Positions 41,450 through 51,105 are shown, numbered from the stretch's first letter. The stretch: DNA of 64,000 nucleotides from Bog-473 sp963701955 (GCA_963701955.1 OY969694.1:124001-188000), one strand, 5' to 3'. The notes: generated from the sequence alone by a model not told the origin. Translations and numbers: made by a program.

Positions 41450-42397
41450 TCAGCTGGTCTGGCCGAGCTGGTGCTCGAGTGACTCGAGCTGGGCCAGGCG
41501 ACGCTCGAGCGTCGGGTGCGTCCGGAACAGCTGGCCGAAGCTGAAGCCACCGCCGCCACCCTGCGTGGCGCCGTTGGCCACGGCGGGGGCGAAGAAGAAG
41601 GCGTTGAACGGCTCGGCCGCCCGGAGGTCCTTGGTCGGGATCCGGCCCATCTCCCCGGTGATCTTGACCAGGGCCGAGGCCAGCAGCGAGGGGCGCCCGA
41701 TGAGCAGTGCCCCGGAGCGGTCGGCGGCCAGCTCTCGATACCGCGACAGCGCCATGGTCAAGAGGAAGCTGACGAAGTAGACGACGACCGAGACCAGCAT
41801 CACCAGCATCTCGATGGCCGCCGCCTGGCTCTGCTGGTTGTTGTTGCCGCCCCCACCCCCTCCGAAGAGCTCGGAGTAGAACATCACGCGGGTCAGGAGC
41901 CCGGCAATCATGCCGAGGCCGCTGGCGATGGTCATCACGGCCACGTCGCGGTGGGCCACGTGGGAGAGCTCGTGCGCCAGCACCGCCTCGACTTCGGGTT
42001 CGTCGAGCCTTCGCAGCAGCCCGGTCGTGCAGCAGACCACGGCCGACTTGGGGCTGCGGCCCGTGGCGAAGGCGTTGGGCACGTCGGTGGTGGCGATGGC
42101 CACCCGGGGCTTGGGCATGTCGGCCAGCGCGCAGAGCCGGTCCACGACGCCGTGCAGCTCGGGGGCCTGCTCGGCCGTGACCTCCTTGGCGTGCATGGCG
42201 TACATGGCGATCTTGTCGCTGAACCAGTACTGGCAGAACAAGAGAGCGAAGGCGATCACCAGGACGAACACGAACGAGAGCCCGACGGCGATCAGGATGC
42301 CGACGACCGCCCCGTAGAGCACGACGAGGAAGAAGCCCGTCATGAGCATGCGGACGGTCAGGCCCCGGTCCGGCTTGATGTTGCGTGAGATGGCCAT
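41450..42397 (-). CDS. htpX: membrane zinc metalloprotease HtpX
   Basis: The protein has 315 residues. Two N-terminal helices are followed by the HExxH zinc site AHELSHVAHRDV (His142, Glu143, His146), two further helices, and the third-ligand Glu in YRELAADRSGALL. A Gly-Asn loop (GGGGGGNNNQQSQ) lies between helices. HtpX degrades damaged membrane proteins. The ATG overlaps the pspA stop by one nucleotide. Confidence 0.96.
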   Translation of the reverse strand: MAISRNIKPDRGLTVRMLMTGFFLVVLYGAVVGILIAVGLSFVFVLVIAFALLFCQYWFSDKIAMYAMHAKEVTAEQAPELHGVVDRLCALADMPKPRVAIATTDVPNAFATGRSPKSAVVCCTTGLLRRLDEPEVEAVLAHELSHVAHRDVAVMTIASGLGMIAGLLTRVMFYSELFGGGGGGNNNQQSQAAAIEMLVMLVSVVVYFVSFLLTMALSRYRELAADRSGALLIGRPSLLASALVKITGEMGRIPTKDLRAAEPFNAFFFAPAVANGATQGGGGGFSFGQLFRTHPTLERRLAQLESLEHQLGQTS

Positions 42398-43215
42398 CAG
42401 GCGCGCTCTCCTCCTGTCCCGCCCAAGTCTGCTCCGCCCGGCGCCGAGCCGTCGGTCACCCCGCCGGGTGCCCCCTCGGCCGCCGGGAGCGCCGCCGTGT
42501 CGCCCCCGGTGCCACCGGTCCCGAGCTCGGCCTTGAGGGCGGCCAGTTCATTGTCCACCTGGGATGTCGAGGAGACCTTGTCGAGCTCCTTCTGGATGTC
42601 GTCGACCGGGTGGGTCAGGTCGTCGAGCGCACCCGAGGACAGCAGCTCGTCGATGGCCCCCGCACGCGCCTGCATGGACGCGATCTTGTCCTGCGCCCGC
42701 TGCATGGTCGTGCCGGCGTTGCCCATGGAGTCCGAGATGCCCGACACGGCCTCGCCGACCTTGGTCTGGGCCTCGGCGGCGGTGTACGAGGCCTTGAGCG
42801 TCTCCTTCTGGGTGCGGAACCGCTCGACACGCGACTGGAGCTCCTGGGAGGTCTGGACCAGCTTCTGCTCCTGTTCGCTGATCTGGTCGTGCTGGGTCTT
42901 GAGCTCGGCGAGCTGCTCTCCCAACGCGGCTCGCCGCGACAGCGCCTCGCGGGCCAGGTCCTCGTTGCCCTGCTCGAGTGCAGCCTTGGCCTGGCCCTGG
43001 AGCTTGTCCGCCTGCTTCTGCAGCTGTTGGGCCTGCAGCTCGATCCTCTTGCGCGCCGTGGCCACGTCGGCCACCCCCCGGCGCACCTTCTGGAGCTGCT
43101 CGAGTTGCTTCTCGTAGGACAGGTCGAGGGTGTCCCGCGGGTCCTCCATCTTGTCCAGGGCCTTGTTCGCCTTGGACCGGAAGATGTCCCGGATCCGACT
43201 GAACGTGCCTGCCAT
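42397..43215 (-). CDS. pspA: PspA/IM30 phage shock protein
   Basis: The protein has 272 residues. An amphipathic N-terminal helix (FSRIRDIFRSKANKALDKME, then DPRDTLDLSYEKQLEQLQ) leads into a long coiled coil through about residue 215. A Gly/Ala-rich disordered tail of 40 residues follows, which is unusual for PspA. The protein binds stressed membranes and forms ESCRT-III-like polymers. It is first in pspA-htpX-pspAB and divergent from mca with 77 bp between. Confidence 0.95.
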   Translation of the reverse strand: MAGTFSRIRDIFRSKANKALDKMEDPRDTLDLSYEKQLEQLQKVRRGVADVATARKRIELQAQQLQKQADKLQGQAKAALEQGNEDLAREALSRRAALGEQLAELKTQHDQISEQEQKLVQTSQELQSRVERFRTQKETLKASYTAAEAQTKVGEAVSGISDSMGNAGTTMQRAQDKIASMQARAGAIDELLSSGALDDLTHPVDDIQKELDKVSSTSQVDNELAALKAELGTGGTGGDTAALPAAEGAPGGVTDGSAPGGADLGGTGGERA

Positions 43216-43292
43216 GGAACCCGAGCATAAGGCCCAGCGGGCGTGCGGGGATACCGGGAGGCCCTGCCCAGGCCCACCACTAAGGTCGGGCC

Positions 43293-44201
43293 ATGCGCCC
43301 GGCGTCCGACCGACTGTGCCTGCTGTGCGTGCACGCGCATCCCGACGACGAGGCCTCCAAGGGAGCGCCCACCGTGGCCCGGTACCACGCCGAGGGGGTC
43401 AGGACCGTGCTCGTGTGCTGCACCGGGGGCGAGGAGGGCGACATCCTCAACCCGGCCATGGACACGCCCGAGGTCCGCGCTGACATCGGGCGGGTCCGCC
43501 GGGACGAGCTCGAGGCGGCCACCGAGATCATCGGCTACGACGAGACCGTGCTCCTGGGTTACCGCGATTCGGGCATGCCCGAATCGGAGGCCAACGCCCG
43601 ACCCGAGAGCTTCGCCCAGGCCCCGCTGGACGAGGCCGTGGGCCGGCTCGTGGCCGTCATTCGCGCGGAGCGCCCGCAGGTGGTGGTGACCTACGGCGAG
43701 GACCACAGCGGCTACCCGCACCCCGACCACATCCGGGTGCACGAGATCTCCGTGGCGGCCTTCGACTCCGCCGGAGATCCGGACCGCTTCCCGGACGCCG
43801 GACCGCCCTTCGCGCCGGACAAGCTCTACTACTCGGTGTGGCCGGCGGAGCGGTTCCGCCAGATGCACGTCACGTTCGGGGAGCTCGGCCTGACGTCGCC
43901 CTTCGACGACAAATGGCTGGAACGCCTCACCCGCGACGAGCCGGTCACGACGACGCTGGACGTGCGGGGGTACACCCACGTGCGGGCCGAGGCGCTGCGG
44001 GCGCATGCCACCCAGGTCGACCCGAACTCACCGTTCTGGTTCGGGCTCCCCCCCGAAATCCTGCGTGACCTGCATCCCGTCGACGAGTACTTCCTGGCCG
44101 CGAGCCGGGTCGGGCCGAGCGGCGTCACCGATGATGCGGTGAGCGAGGACGACCTCTTCGCCGGTGTCCGCGGGTTCGCCCCCGTGCCGGGCCGGCCCTG
44201 A
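43293..44201 (+). CDS. mca: mycothiol S-conjugate amidase
   Basis: The protein has 302 residues. The LmbE/PIG-L zinc motif CVHAHPDDEASKG lies at residues 12-24, with GEDHSGYPHPDHIRVHE providing the second metal-site region and RAEALRAHATQVDPNS near the C-terminus. Mca cleaves mycothiol conjugates to release mercapturic acids, a detoxification route specific to actinobacteria. It is divergent from pspA. The paralogue MshB is less likely given the long C-terminal half and TQVDPNS block. Confidence 0.92.
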   Translation: MRPASDRLCLLCVHAHPDDEASKGAPTVARYHAEGVRTVLVCCTGGEEGDILNPAMDTPEVRADIGRVRRDELEAATEIIGYDETVLLGYRDSGMPESEANARPESFAQAPLDEAVGRLVAVIRAERPQVVVTYGEDHSGYPHPDHIRVHEISVAAFDSAGDPDRFPDAGPPFAPDKLYYSVWPAERFRQMHVTFGELGLTSPFDDKWLERLTRDEPVTTTLDVRGYTHVRAEALRAHATQVDPNSPFWFGLPPEILRDLHPVDEYFLAASRVGPSGVTDDAVSEDDLFAGVRGFAPVPGRP

Positions 44202-44232
44202 GCGCCCTGCTGTCGATGTCGGTGTCGGTGGT

Positions 44233-45096
44233 TCAGCCGCCGGCCCGCGCCAGCTCGCGCAGGGGCCGGTAGCCGATCAGCGTCGCCCCGGCCTCCTCGA
44301 GCGAGCGCCTGACCCAGTCCTCGTCGCAGATCATCCGACGGTCGTCGACACGCGCCGCCCAGTCGTCGGGGGCCAGGGACCGGAGCTCGGCGCTGTCGAC
44401 GGCCGGGTGGAGGTGCAGCTCGGTGACGCCGGGGCGCAGCGACGCCAGGCGCTGCTCGAGGACCTGGCGCGAGCCGACGCTGGGCACCATCTCGAAGTGG
44501 TCGGTGAAGACGGCTCCCGCGTCTGCGGCGACGGACCGGGCCGGGAACCCGACGTAGCGCTCCATGCTGTGGCTCATCATGCGCATGGGCAGCCCGAACT
44601 CCATGGCGAGGTCCAGGTACACGTCGAAGAATTCGGGGCGCAGGGCCAGCGCTCCCATGTGCGCGTCGAGGTGGCTCACGTCGAAGCCCCACAGGATGGC
44701 CCGCTCGATCTGGGCCCGGCACTCGCGGCGGACCTCGTCGAGGTCGGCATGGTCCCACACGTCCTCGAGCGTCCTCGGGAAACCCCCGTCCCCGCCCAGC
44801 AGAGACGGCGCATGGGTGATCGGCCCCCAACGGTAGAGCTCGTACTCGGCGTTGAGCGTCAGATGAACCCCGATGTCCTCGCCGCGATAGCGGCTGGAGG
44901 CCTCGCGTGCCCAGGGGCACGGCACCATGAGTGAGGCGCTGGTCACGGTGCCCGTGGCGAGGCACTCGAAGACTCCGACGTTGGCCGAGTGGCACGAGCC
45001 CAGGTCGTCGGCGTTGACCACGACCAGCCTGGCGCCGCCGTCATAGCCCAATCGTTGGGCGACGGTGGGCTCCGAGCTCGTGGCCAGGTCAGCCAC
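44233..45096 (-). CDS. ChbG/HpnK (YdjC) family carbohydrate deacetylase
   Basis: The protein has 287 residues. GTG 45096 is chosen because it overlaps the purE stop and has GGTGGGA upstream. LVVVNADDLGSCHSANVGVF holds the metal Asp pair, GVHLTLNAEYE the first His, and FDVSHLDAHMGAL the second. Family members remove acetyl groups from chito-oligosaccharides or hopanoid sugars. It is the last gene of the purK-purE operon. Confidence 0.9.
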   Translation of the reverse strand: MADLATSSEPTVAQRLGYDGGARLVVVNADDLGSCHSANVGVFECLATGTVTSASLMVPCPWAREASSRYRGEDIGVHLTLNAEYELYRWGPITHAPSLLGGDGGFPRTLEDVWDHADLDEVRRECRAQIERAILWGFDVSHLDAHMGALALRPEFFDVYLDLAMEFGLPMRMMSHSMERYVGFPARSVAADAGAVFTDHFEMVPSVGSRQVLEQRLASLRPGVTELHLHPAVDSAELRSLAPDDWAARVDDRRMICDEDWVRRSLEEAGATLIGYRPLRELARAGG

Positions 45097-45616
45097 GGTC
45101 GATCCCACCCTCTCGCACCTCGGCGTCCTGCGCCCGGGCTTCGGTGGCGATGCCGGCCTGGAACTCCTCCATTCGTGTCGCCAGGACCGGGTCGCCCGTG
45201 GAGAGGATCCGCACGGCCAGGAGCCCGGCGTTGCGCGCGCCGTTGACCGCCACCGTCGCCACGGGGACCCCCCGAGGCATCTGCACGATCGAAAGCAGGC
45301 TGTCGAGGCCGTCGAGCTGCGCCAGCGCCACGGGCACACCGATGACCGGCAGGGTGGTCACCGACGCCAGCATGCCCGGCAGGTGGGCCGCCCCCCCGGC
45401 CCCCGCGATCAGGACGCGCAGGCCGCGGCCGGCCGCCTCCTCGCCGTAAGCCAACATCTCGCGCGGGGTGCGGTGAGCCGACGTCACCCGCACCTCGTGG
45501 GGGACCTCGAAGCGCTCGAGCATCTCTGCCGCACCCTGCATCACGGGCAGGTCCGACGCGCTCCCCATGACGATTCCGACGAGGGGAGGGCCGACCACGG
45601 GAGGTGGCGCGCTCAC
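45089..45616 (-). CDS. purE: N5-carboxyaminoimidazole ribonucleotide mutase
   Basis: The 175-residue protein runs from GTG 45616, which overlaps the purK stop. GIVMGSASDLPVMQGAAEML, TSAHRTPREM (catalytic His) and AGAGGAAHLPGMLAS are class I PurE motifs. With PurK it converts AIR to CAIR in purine synthesis. The gene is intact although purK upstream carries a frame break. Confidence 0.97.
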   Translation of the reverse strand: MSAPPPVVGPPLVGIVMGSASDLPVMQGAAEMLERFEVPHEVRVTSAHRTPREMLAYGEEAAGRGLRVLIAGAGGAAHLPGMLASVTTLPVIGVPVALAQLDGLDSLLSIVQMPRGVPVATVAVNGARNAGLLAVRILSTGDPVLATRMEEFQAGIATEARAQDAEVREGGIDRG

Positions 45617-46843
45617 CGAGCCGGCTCCAGGGCCACTCCGGAGGGCAATTCCACTCCGGCCGCGGGCATCGCTGTGCCCAGGGCAGCCGCGGCGCTCCAG
45701 GCTTGGGCTCGCACCGCATCGGCGTCGTCCCCACACACGGTCACGTGGCCCAGTTTGCGTCCGGGTCGCGCCTGTTTGCCATAGAGGTGGACGTGCACGC
45801 CGTCGATCGCCAAGGCGCGCGCCAGCAGCGCCGCGGGATCCTCACCGCCGGGACCGCCGAACACGTTGACGCTGGCCACGTGCCGATGCTGAGTCGCAGT
45901 CGACCCGAGTGGCAAGTCCAGCACGGCTCGCACGTGGTTCTCGAACTGCGAGGTCACCGCACCCTCAATGGTCCAGTGGCCCGAATTGTGCGGTCGGGTG
46001 GCCACTTCGTTCACCAGCAGGCGACCCTTCGCCCAGAAGAGCTCAACGGCCATGACCCCCACCGTCCCGGCGATCTCGGCCACCTTCTGCCCGAGGGCGC
46101 CGGCCGCATGGACGACGTCGGGGGGAAGGCGCCCGGGCACGAGAACCTCACGGCACACGCCCTCGACCTGCGCCGTCTCGACCGCCGGCCAGGCCACCGA
46201 GGCACCCGAAGGGCGACGGGCCACCAGCACTGCCAGCTCGGCCTCGAAGGGCACGAGCTCCTCGACGACCACCGGGCCGGTCACCAAGGACAGCACCTCG
46301 GCAGCCTCCGCCCGGTCGACCACCGGCCAGACTCCCTTGCCGTCGTAGCCCCCCCGCGCCGACTTGAGGACGACCGGCCACCCGTGGTCCCGGGCGAAGG
46401 TCTCGACGATCATTCAGCGCGTTCGGCCCTTCGGCGATCGCGAACGGGGGAACCGGCACGCCAGCCTCGTCGAGGACCGAGCGCATGACGCCCTTGTCCA
46501 CCGCGAGCTCCAGGCTGGCCGCACCGGGACGGATCACGGCACCGGCCTCGGACAAGGCGGCGACGAGCTCGAGGTCCACCTGTTCGTGGTCGAAGGTGAC
46601 CACGGCACACCGCTCGGCGAAATGCCGGAGGTCCCGGGCCTCGAAGGGCGACCCGAGCACGACCTCGGCGGCGACCTCGCAGGCTGCGTCGCCGGGATGC
46701 TCGGCCAGGACGGCGACGGAGAGACCGAGCGCGCTGGCCGCCTCAGCGGCCATGCGGGCCAGCTGGCCCGCGCCGACGAACCCGAGATCACAGCGGGTCA
46801 GCGCGCTCGCCTCCGTTCGGGGCGTCCCGGGAAGGGACGCCAA
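45613..46843 (-). pseudogene. purK: 5-(carboxyamino)imidazole ribonucleotide synthase with a single frame break
   Basis: The first frame (46843 down to about 46413) encodes LGFVGAGQLARMAAEAASAL to PPFAIAEGPNAL. The second (from 46413) continues IVETFARDHGWPVVLKSARG, GYDGKGVW, VEELVPFEAELAVLVAR and NEVATRPHNSGHWTIEG. Together they form a complete ATP-grasp PurK of about 409 residues if one A is removed from the CTGAATG at 46412-46418. The gene lies in an otherwise healthy pur operon, so either an assembly error or a recent mutation is likely. The first frame starts with TTG. Confidence 0.92.
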
Positions 46844-46916
46844 GGGAAATCGGTGGACACATCGGGCAGATTACGCGAGGTGCCCGGTCCGGCCGGCCAC
46901 CGGGGGCCGGCGGTGC

Positions 46917-47519
46917 CTAGAGCCGGTGCACCTGCACGTCGCCGCGCCTCTGTTTCGGGGTGCCTCGGCGCCACCCCGGTCGGCCGCGTCGGCCGCGTCG
47001 GCCCACGTCTCCGGGAGTGACCATGTCGACGACAGGGCGGAGTCCGAGCCCGAGCACCGAGCCGATGGCCGCGCCGCCGAGGACGTCGCTGGGGTGGTGT
47101 GCCCGCAGGTGGACACGGCTGGCCGCCACCGCCGTGGCGAAGCCGACGTTTGCCGCGGTCTGGGCGTCGGAGTCGCCCAGGACGAAGGCGGTGCAGAAGG
47201 CGGCCAGGGTGTGGCCGCTCGGGAAGCTGCTGTTCGAGGGCGTGCGCACGGCCGCATTGAGATGGTCCTCGGGCCGCTGCCGCTCGACCGCCGCCTTGAC
47301 GGTCCGGCTCACCGCCAGCGAGGAGATTCCGGCGACCCCGAGCGCGACGATGGCGCGGCGCCGAGTCGGACCGCGTCGCCGGCCCTTGAGCATGGCCAGG
47401 AGCACCCAGACCAGCCCGAAGTCGGCCAGGTTGGACACTGCGGCGGCGGCGCGGTCGAATCCCGGCCGGCCCCGAAGGGGGTTGAAGGCGGCGTCGACCG
47501 TCTCGTCGAGGGTGCTCAT
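46917..47519 (-). CDS. PAP2-family phosphatase
   Basis: This 200-residue protein starts at MSTLDETVDAAFNP (47519). The motifs are KAAVERQRP, SFPSGHTLAAF and SRVHLRAHHPSDVLGGAAIG, all three of the acid-phosphatase superfamily. It probably dephosphorylates a polyprenyl or glycerolipid phosphate. It ends in a basic tail (GRRGRRGRPGWRRGTPKQRR). It lies 10 bp downstream of the RecB-like nuclease gene and upstream of purK. Confidence 0.92.
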   Translation of the reverse strand: MSTLDETVDAAFNPLRGRPGFDRAAAAVSNLADFGLVWVLLAMLKGRRRGPTRRRAIVALGVAGISSLAVSRTVKAAVERQRPEDHLNAAVRTPSNSSFPSGHTLAAFCTAFVLGDSDAQTAANVGFATAVAASRVHLRAHHPSDVLGGAAIGSVLGLGLRPVVDMVTPGDVGRRGRRGRPGWRRGTPKQRRGDVQVHRL

Positions 47520-47529
47520 CACCGGCGAC

Positions 47530-48300
47530 TCACGCGGCGAACGCCGGGCAGGAGGTCTTGAAGTGGCAGAAGTCGCACAGCGGGCCCACGTTGGGGCGGA
47601 AGTCCTCCCCCTCGCACGCCCGCTCGATCGCCGACCACACCGCCGTGGCCCGCTTGCGCTGTCCCCGGATGGTCTGGTCCGACGCCGCCGACGAGATGGA
47701 CAGGGGCTGGCGCAGGTAGAGGAGCCTGACCTCGGCCGGGGCCTGGCCCAGAACACTCTCGCAGAGCAACGCGTAGGTCTGGACCCCGCTCAGGCTGCCG
47801 CGCTCGTAGCGCTCCGAGGGCGCTCGCCCGGTCTTGTAGTCCACGACGATCAGGCTTCCGTCGGGCCCCATGTCGAGCCGGTCGATGATGCCGCGCAGGC
47901 GCATGCCGTCCACCATGGTCTCCACTCCGAGCTCCACCGCGACGTTCCGGGCCGCATCGGGGTCCTCGAGCTCGAAGTAGTTGGACACCAGCTTCTCTGC
48001 GTCGGCCAGGAAGGTGGCGGCCTCGTCGGCACCGAGACCGAGGTCCATGAACTCGGTCTCGTCTTGCAGTTCCTCCCAGGCCTCGGCCAACGCCTCGGAT
48101 GCCGCGGCACGACTGCGCTCCCCGGATGGGTGTTGCCAGAAGAGCCGTTCGAGGGCGGCGTGCACCAGCGTCCCCTTCACGGCCTGCGGTGACGGCGGCT
48201 CGGGCCGGCGTTCGATCTGGGAGAACCGAAAGGCCAGTGGACAATTGGTGAAGGCCGCCACCTTGGACGGCGTCAGCGTACGCGGGGGTTCGAGCGCCAT
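47530..48300 (-). CDS. RecB-family PD-(D/E)XK exonuclease with Fe-S cysteines
   Basis: The 256-residue protein starts at MALEPPRTLTPSKVAAF (48300). The nuclease core reads VKGTLVHAALERLF, LRGIIDRLDMGPDG and LIVVDYKTGRA (D...D-x-K). One Cys near the N-terminus (TNCPLAF) plus three at the C-terminus (CDFCHFKTSC) match the 4Fe-4S cluster of AddB/Cas4-type nucleases. Single-domain forms of this kind are common in actinobacteria. A DNA-repair role is likely. Confidence 0.93.
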   Translation of the reverse strand: MALEPPRTLTPSKVAAFTNCPLAFRFSQIERRPEPPSPQAVKGTLVHAALERLFWQHPSGERSRAAASEALAEAWEELQDETEFMDLGLGADEAATFLADAEKLVSNYFELEDPDAARNVAVELGVETMVDGMRLRGIIDRLDMGPDGSLIVVDYKTGRAPSERYERGSLSGVQTYALLCESVLGQAPAEVRLLYLRQPLSISSAASDQTIRGQRKRATAVWSAIERACEGEDFRPNVGPLCDFCHFKTSCPAFAA

Positions 48301-48401
48301 CGGAGCCAGGATACGGCGATGCGCGCCGGCATCGGCGCCATTCCCCCGTGCATCTCGGTGCGACGGGCCTGCGGGGGACCGCGACACGATAGAAAGGGCA
48401 T

Positions 48402-48671
48402 GTGGCCGACCTCCGTCGCGACCTTCGCTGGGCCGGGCTTCGGCCGGGTGATCCCGTGCGCGTCGAGGGCACACGACTGCGGGGCGCCAACTGGGAGTTC
48501 GTGGCCCATGTGACCAACCTCGAGAGTGGCGAGTCGTGGGTGGAGGTGGTCGGAGGTCGGGCGGGGGATCGGGCCGTCAGGTCGTTCCGGCCCGATCAGC
48601 TCTACGCGGTGAATGCCAAGCCGGGTCGGGATCCGTCGTTGGCGGCTGCGCCGGGTCTCCCGCTCGGCTGA
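48402..48671 (+). CDS. conserved hypothetical protein, 89 aa
   Basis: GTG 48402 is preceded by GAAAGGG. The protein reads LRRDLRWAGLRPGDPVRVEG, WEFVAHVTNLESGESWVEVV and RAVRSFRPDQLYAV, a compact all-beta (SH3- or OB-like) fold by appearance. The family is conserved in actinobacteria but I know no function for it. It is divergent from the RecB-like gene. Confidence 0.75.
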   Translation: MADLRRDLRWAGLRPGDPVRVEGTRLRGANWEFVAHVTNLESGESWVEVVGGRAGDRAVRSFRPDQLYAVNAKPGRDPSLAAAPGLPLG

Positions 48672-48730
48672 TAGCCCCCCCGCCGACGAGGCGAGGATGC
48701 CCGGTCTCCCGTGCGTGAGCGCGTGGCAAC

Positions 48731-49915
48731 ATGGCACCTGTGGAGACGGTCGCCCGCCTGGTCGCCTTCATCGCGGGGATCGGCGTCGTTCTCGTTACCG
48801 CGTGGAGCGTGTTCACCTCTCTCGTCGTCCCCAGGGTGACCTCGTCGCCCGCCATGCGCATGCTGGCGCGCGTCCTCGGGGGATCGGCGCGATGGCTGGC
48901 GCCGCGCCTCCCGGACTACGAGACGCGCGACCACGTGCTGTCCTTCGTCGGTCCCGCGGCCATGGTGCTGCTCTTCGTCCTCTGGCTGTGCCTGATCGTC
49001 CTCGGCTTCGCCCTGGTGGAGTGGTGGGCGGCCGGAGTCGCCTTCGCCACCGCGTTGGGGATCTCGGGCTCGTCGGTCTTCACGCTGGGCATCGTCTCGT
49101 CGGCCCGGGCCGGTCCCCGCGCCATTGAGATCGTGGCGGCGGGCATGGGCCTGCTCGTCGTCGCCCTCGAGATCGCCTACCTGCCCGCCCTCTACAACCA
49201 GTTCTCCTCACGCGAGACCGAGGTGACCCTTCTGGAGTCGCGTTCGGGCACTCCGGCGTGGGGCCCCGAGATCCTCGCCCGGCACTACTGGCTCGACACC
49301 ATGGACGAGCTGCCCGAGTTGTACGGCGACTGGGAACGCTGGGCCGCGGCCGTCTCGGAGAGCCATGCGAACTACCCGGGCCTCATCTGGTTCCGCTCCC
49401 CGGTGCCGGCGCGGAGCTGGCTCGTGGCCCTGGTGGCCATGATGGACTCCGCGGCCCTCTACCACTCCACGAGCCCGGCGCTCACGCCGCGCCAGGCTCG
49501 CCTGTGCCTGCGCATGGGGATCACCTGCCTGCGGTCGATGGCGCGGGCGCTGCGCATCCCCTACGACGAGGATCCGCTGCCGACGATGGGAATCCGGCTT
49601 TCTCGTGCCGAGTTCGGGGACGGGTATCGCCGGCTGACGTCGGTCGAATTCCCCGTCGAACGCGACGAGGAAGAAGCATGGCGGCACTTCCAGGGATGGC
49701 GGGTCAACTACGAGCCCATCGTCGACGCGCTCACCCACGTCGTGGCACCGCCCCCGGCTCCGTGGTTCATCGATCGCCCCCAGCTCGGCGAAGCCCGGCG
49801 ACCTGTGGTGCTGAACCGCACCCCCGACCAGCCTCAGGGCGCCGAATTCCGCTTCGGCAAGACGTTCTCGCCGTCGCATCGGGACCCCACGGGCGAGCCG
49901 GCGACCGACACCTAG
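48731..49915 (+). CDS. membrane protein with ion-channel-like N-terminal half
   Basis: The protein has 394 residues. Hydrophobic helices lie at about 8-30, 72-94 and 130-150. Between the last two is GISGSSVFTLGIVSSARAGP, reminiscent of the pore loop of two-helix cation channels (a TLG-type filter), but the match is weak. The C-terminal ~220 residues form a cytoplasmic domain (WAAAVSESHANYPGLIWFRS, LCLRMGITCLRSMARALRIP). It could be an ion channel with a regulatory domain. Family not named with confidence. Confidence 0.65.
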   Translation: MAPVETVARLVAFIAGIGVVLVTAWSVFTSLVVPRVTSSPAMRMLARVLGGSARWLAPRLPDYETRDHVLSFVGPAAMVLLFVLWLCLIVLGFALVEWWAAGVAFATALGISGSSVFTLGIVSSARAGPRAIEIVAAGMGLLVVALEIAYLPALYNQFSSRETEVTLLESRSGTPAWGPEILARHYWLDTMDELPELYGDWERWAAAVSESHANYPGLIWFRSPVPARSWLVALVAMMDSAALYHSTSPALTPRQARLCLRMGITCLRSMARALRIPYDEDPLPTMGIRLSRAEFGDGYRRLTSVEFPVERDEEEAWRHFQGWRVNYEPIVDALTHVVAPPPAPWFIDRPQLGEARRPVVLNRTPDQPQGAEFRFGKTFSPSHRDPTGEPATDT

Positions 49916-50034
49916 CGCCGACCACCGGTCGTTGCGCCGACGAGGACTACACTGACGCGGCGGAATTGCGGACGACGACACATTGCGGTGCGACACGAGG
50001 TCCACGACGCAAGGTCGATCCGCCGGTCCCTCCC

Positions 50035-50343
50035 ATGCCACTGACCCTGGACTCCACCACGACAGAGCTGCCCGTCCTGGCCGACGTGGACATCGACGCC
50101 TTCTTCGCCGAGGCGGACCTCTGGGCGGTGATCGTCTGGAACGACGACGTGACGACCTTCCAGACGGTGATCCGGGCCTTCGTCGAGATCTTCGGTCACA
50201 GCGTCGAGCGGGCCGATGAGCTGGCCTGGCGCATCCACCGCACCGGCAAGGCGGTGGCGGCCGTACGGCCCAAGGAAGAGGCCGAGGCCGCGGTGCAGGC
50301 GCTGCACGAGCGCAAGATCTCGGCCAGCCTGGCGCGCGCCTGA
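50035..50343 (+). CDS. clpS: ATP-dependent Clp protease adaptor ClpS
   Basis: The 102-residue protein starts at ATG 50035. WAVIVWNDDVTTFQTVIRAF, then GHSVERADELAWRIHRTGKA, holds the N-degron pocket and ClpA/C-binding surface. ClpS delivers proteins with bulky N-terminal residues to ClpAP or ClpCP. The sequence looks complete. Confidence 0.95.
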   Translation: MPLTLDSTTTELPVLADVDIDAFFAEADLWAVIVWNDDVTTFQTVIRAFVEIFGHSVERADELAWRIHRTGKAVAAVRPKEEAEAAVQALHERKISASLARA

Positions 50344-50356
50344 AGGTTCGCCGGGG

Positions 50357-50989
50357 TTACCCGCCGGCCGGGTCGAGCAGCGCCGCGAACTGATGCTCGG
50401 TGGTGCGCTCCATGACGGCGACCTCGCTGGCGTCGCTCTGGTACTGCGCGATGAGCGGGCCACCCGACGCAGAGGAGATCAGACCCGAGGGAAGCCCCGA
50501 CGGCACTCCGGGCGTCTGAACTCCCCGGGCCGCGGTGTTGGCGAGTGCGTCGGTGTTGTCGAAGGCCTTGAGCGCGCTGGTCAACGATCCTTGGAACGAC
50601 TGCGTCGCGGCAACGTCGCCCGACGGTAGGGAGGGCAGTATTCCCGTCAGCTCGGTCAGGGAGAGTTGCAGGAGATTGGCGACGGACGAGGAGAGCGATT
50701 CGACGTCGGACGGACGGTAGGTCGTGCCGGCGTCGTTCCGGGTTTGCATGCTCGCCAGCGTGGTGGAGAGGTTCGCGTCGGCGGCGTTGAGCTGTTGGAG
50801 CACGGCGAGGAGGCGGGACGAGGGGGTCGATTTCGAGGGCGGTTGCGAGGACGACGAGGACGATGCCGCCGTGTTGGGCGTCGGCGGGCCCGAGGCCGAG
50901 GGGCCTGAGCTGCCGCAGGCGGTCAGGACCGTGCCCGCACCCAGCAGGGCCACGGCGACGACGGTCTTGCGCACTGGCCGTGGGTGCAT
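50357..50989 (-). CDS. lipoprotein, helical, with ferritin-like layout
   Basis: The 210-residue protein has a lipoprotein signal (VAVALLGAGTVLTACGSSG; lipobox LTAC) and a Ser/Pro linker to about residue 60. Helices follow (LLAVLQQLNAADANLSTTLA, VESLSSSVANLLQLSLTELT), with SDASEVAVMERTTEHQFAAL at the end. The helical bundle and closing acidic/His helix recall DUF4439-like ferritin-fold lipoproteins, but this is tentative. It is convergent with clpS. Confidence 0.8.
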   Translation of the reverse strand: MHPRPVRKTVVAVALLGAGTVLTACGSSGPSASGPPTPNTAASSSSSSQPPSKSTPSSRLLAVLQQLNAADANLSTTLASMQTRNDAGTTYRPSDVESLSSSVANLLQLSLTELTGILPSLPSGDVAATQSFQGSLTSALKAFDNTDALANTAARGVQTPGVPSGLPSGLISSASGGPLIAQYQSDASEVAVMERTTEHQFAALLDPAGG

Positions 50990-51105
50990 CGCTCCGTGTC
51001 CGTTTCTCGAGGCTCCGATGCCCAAGGATAGGGCCGGTGCGACGAACAGTTTCGAGAATGGCCCACGACCACCCGCCCCTGGGGGAGCGCCGAGAGGATG
51101 ACCGC

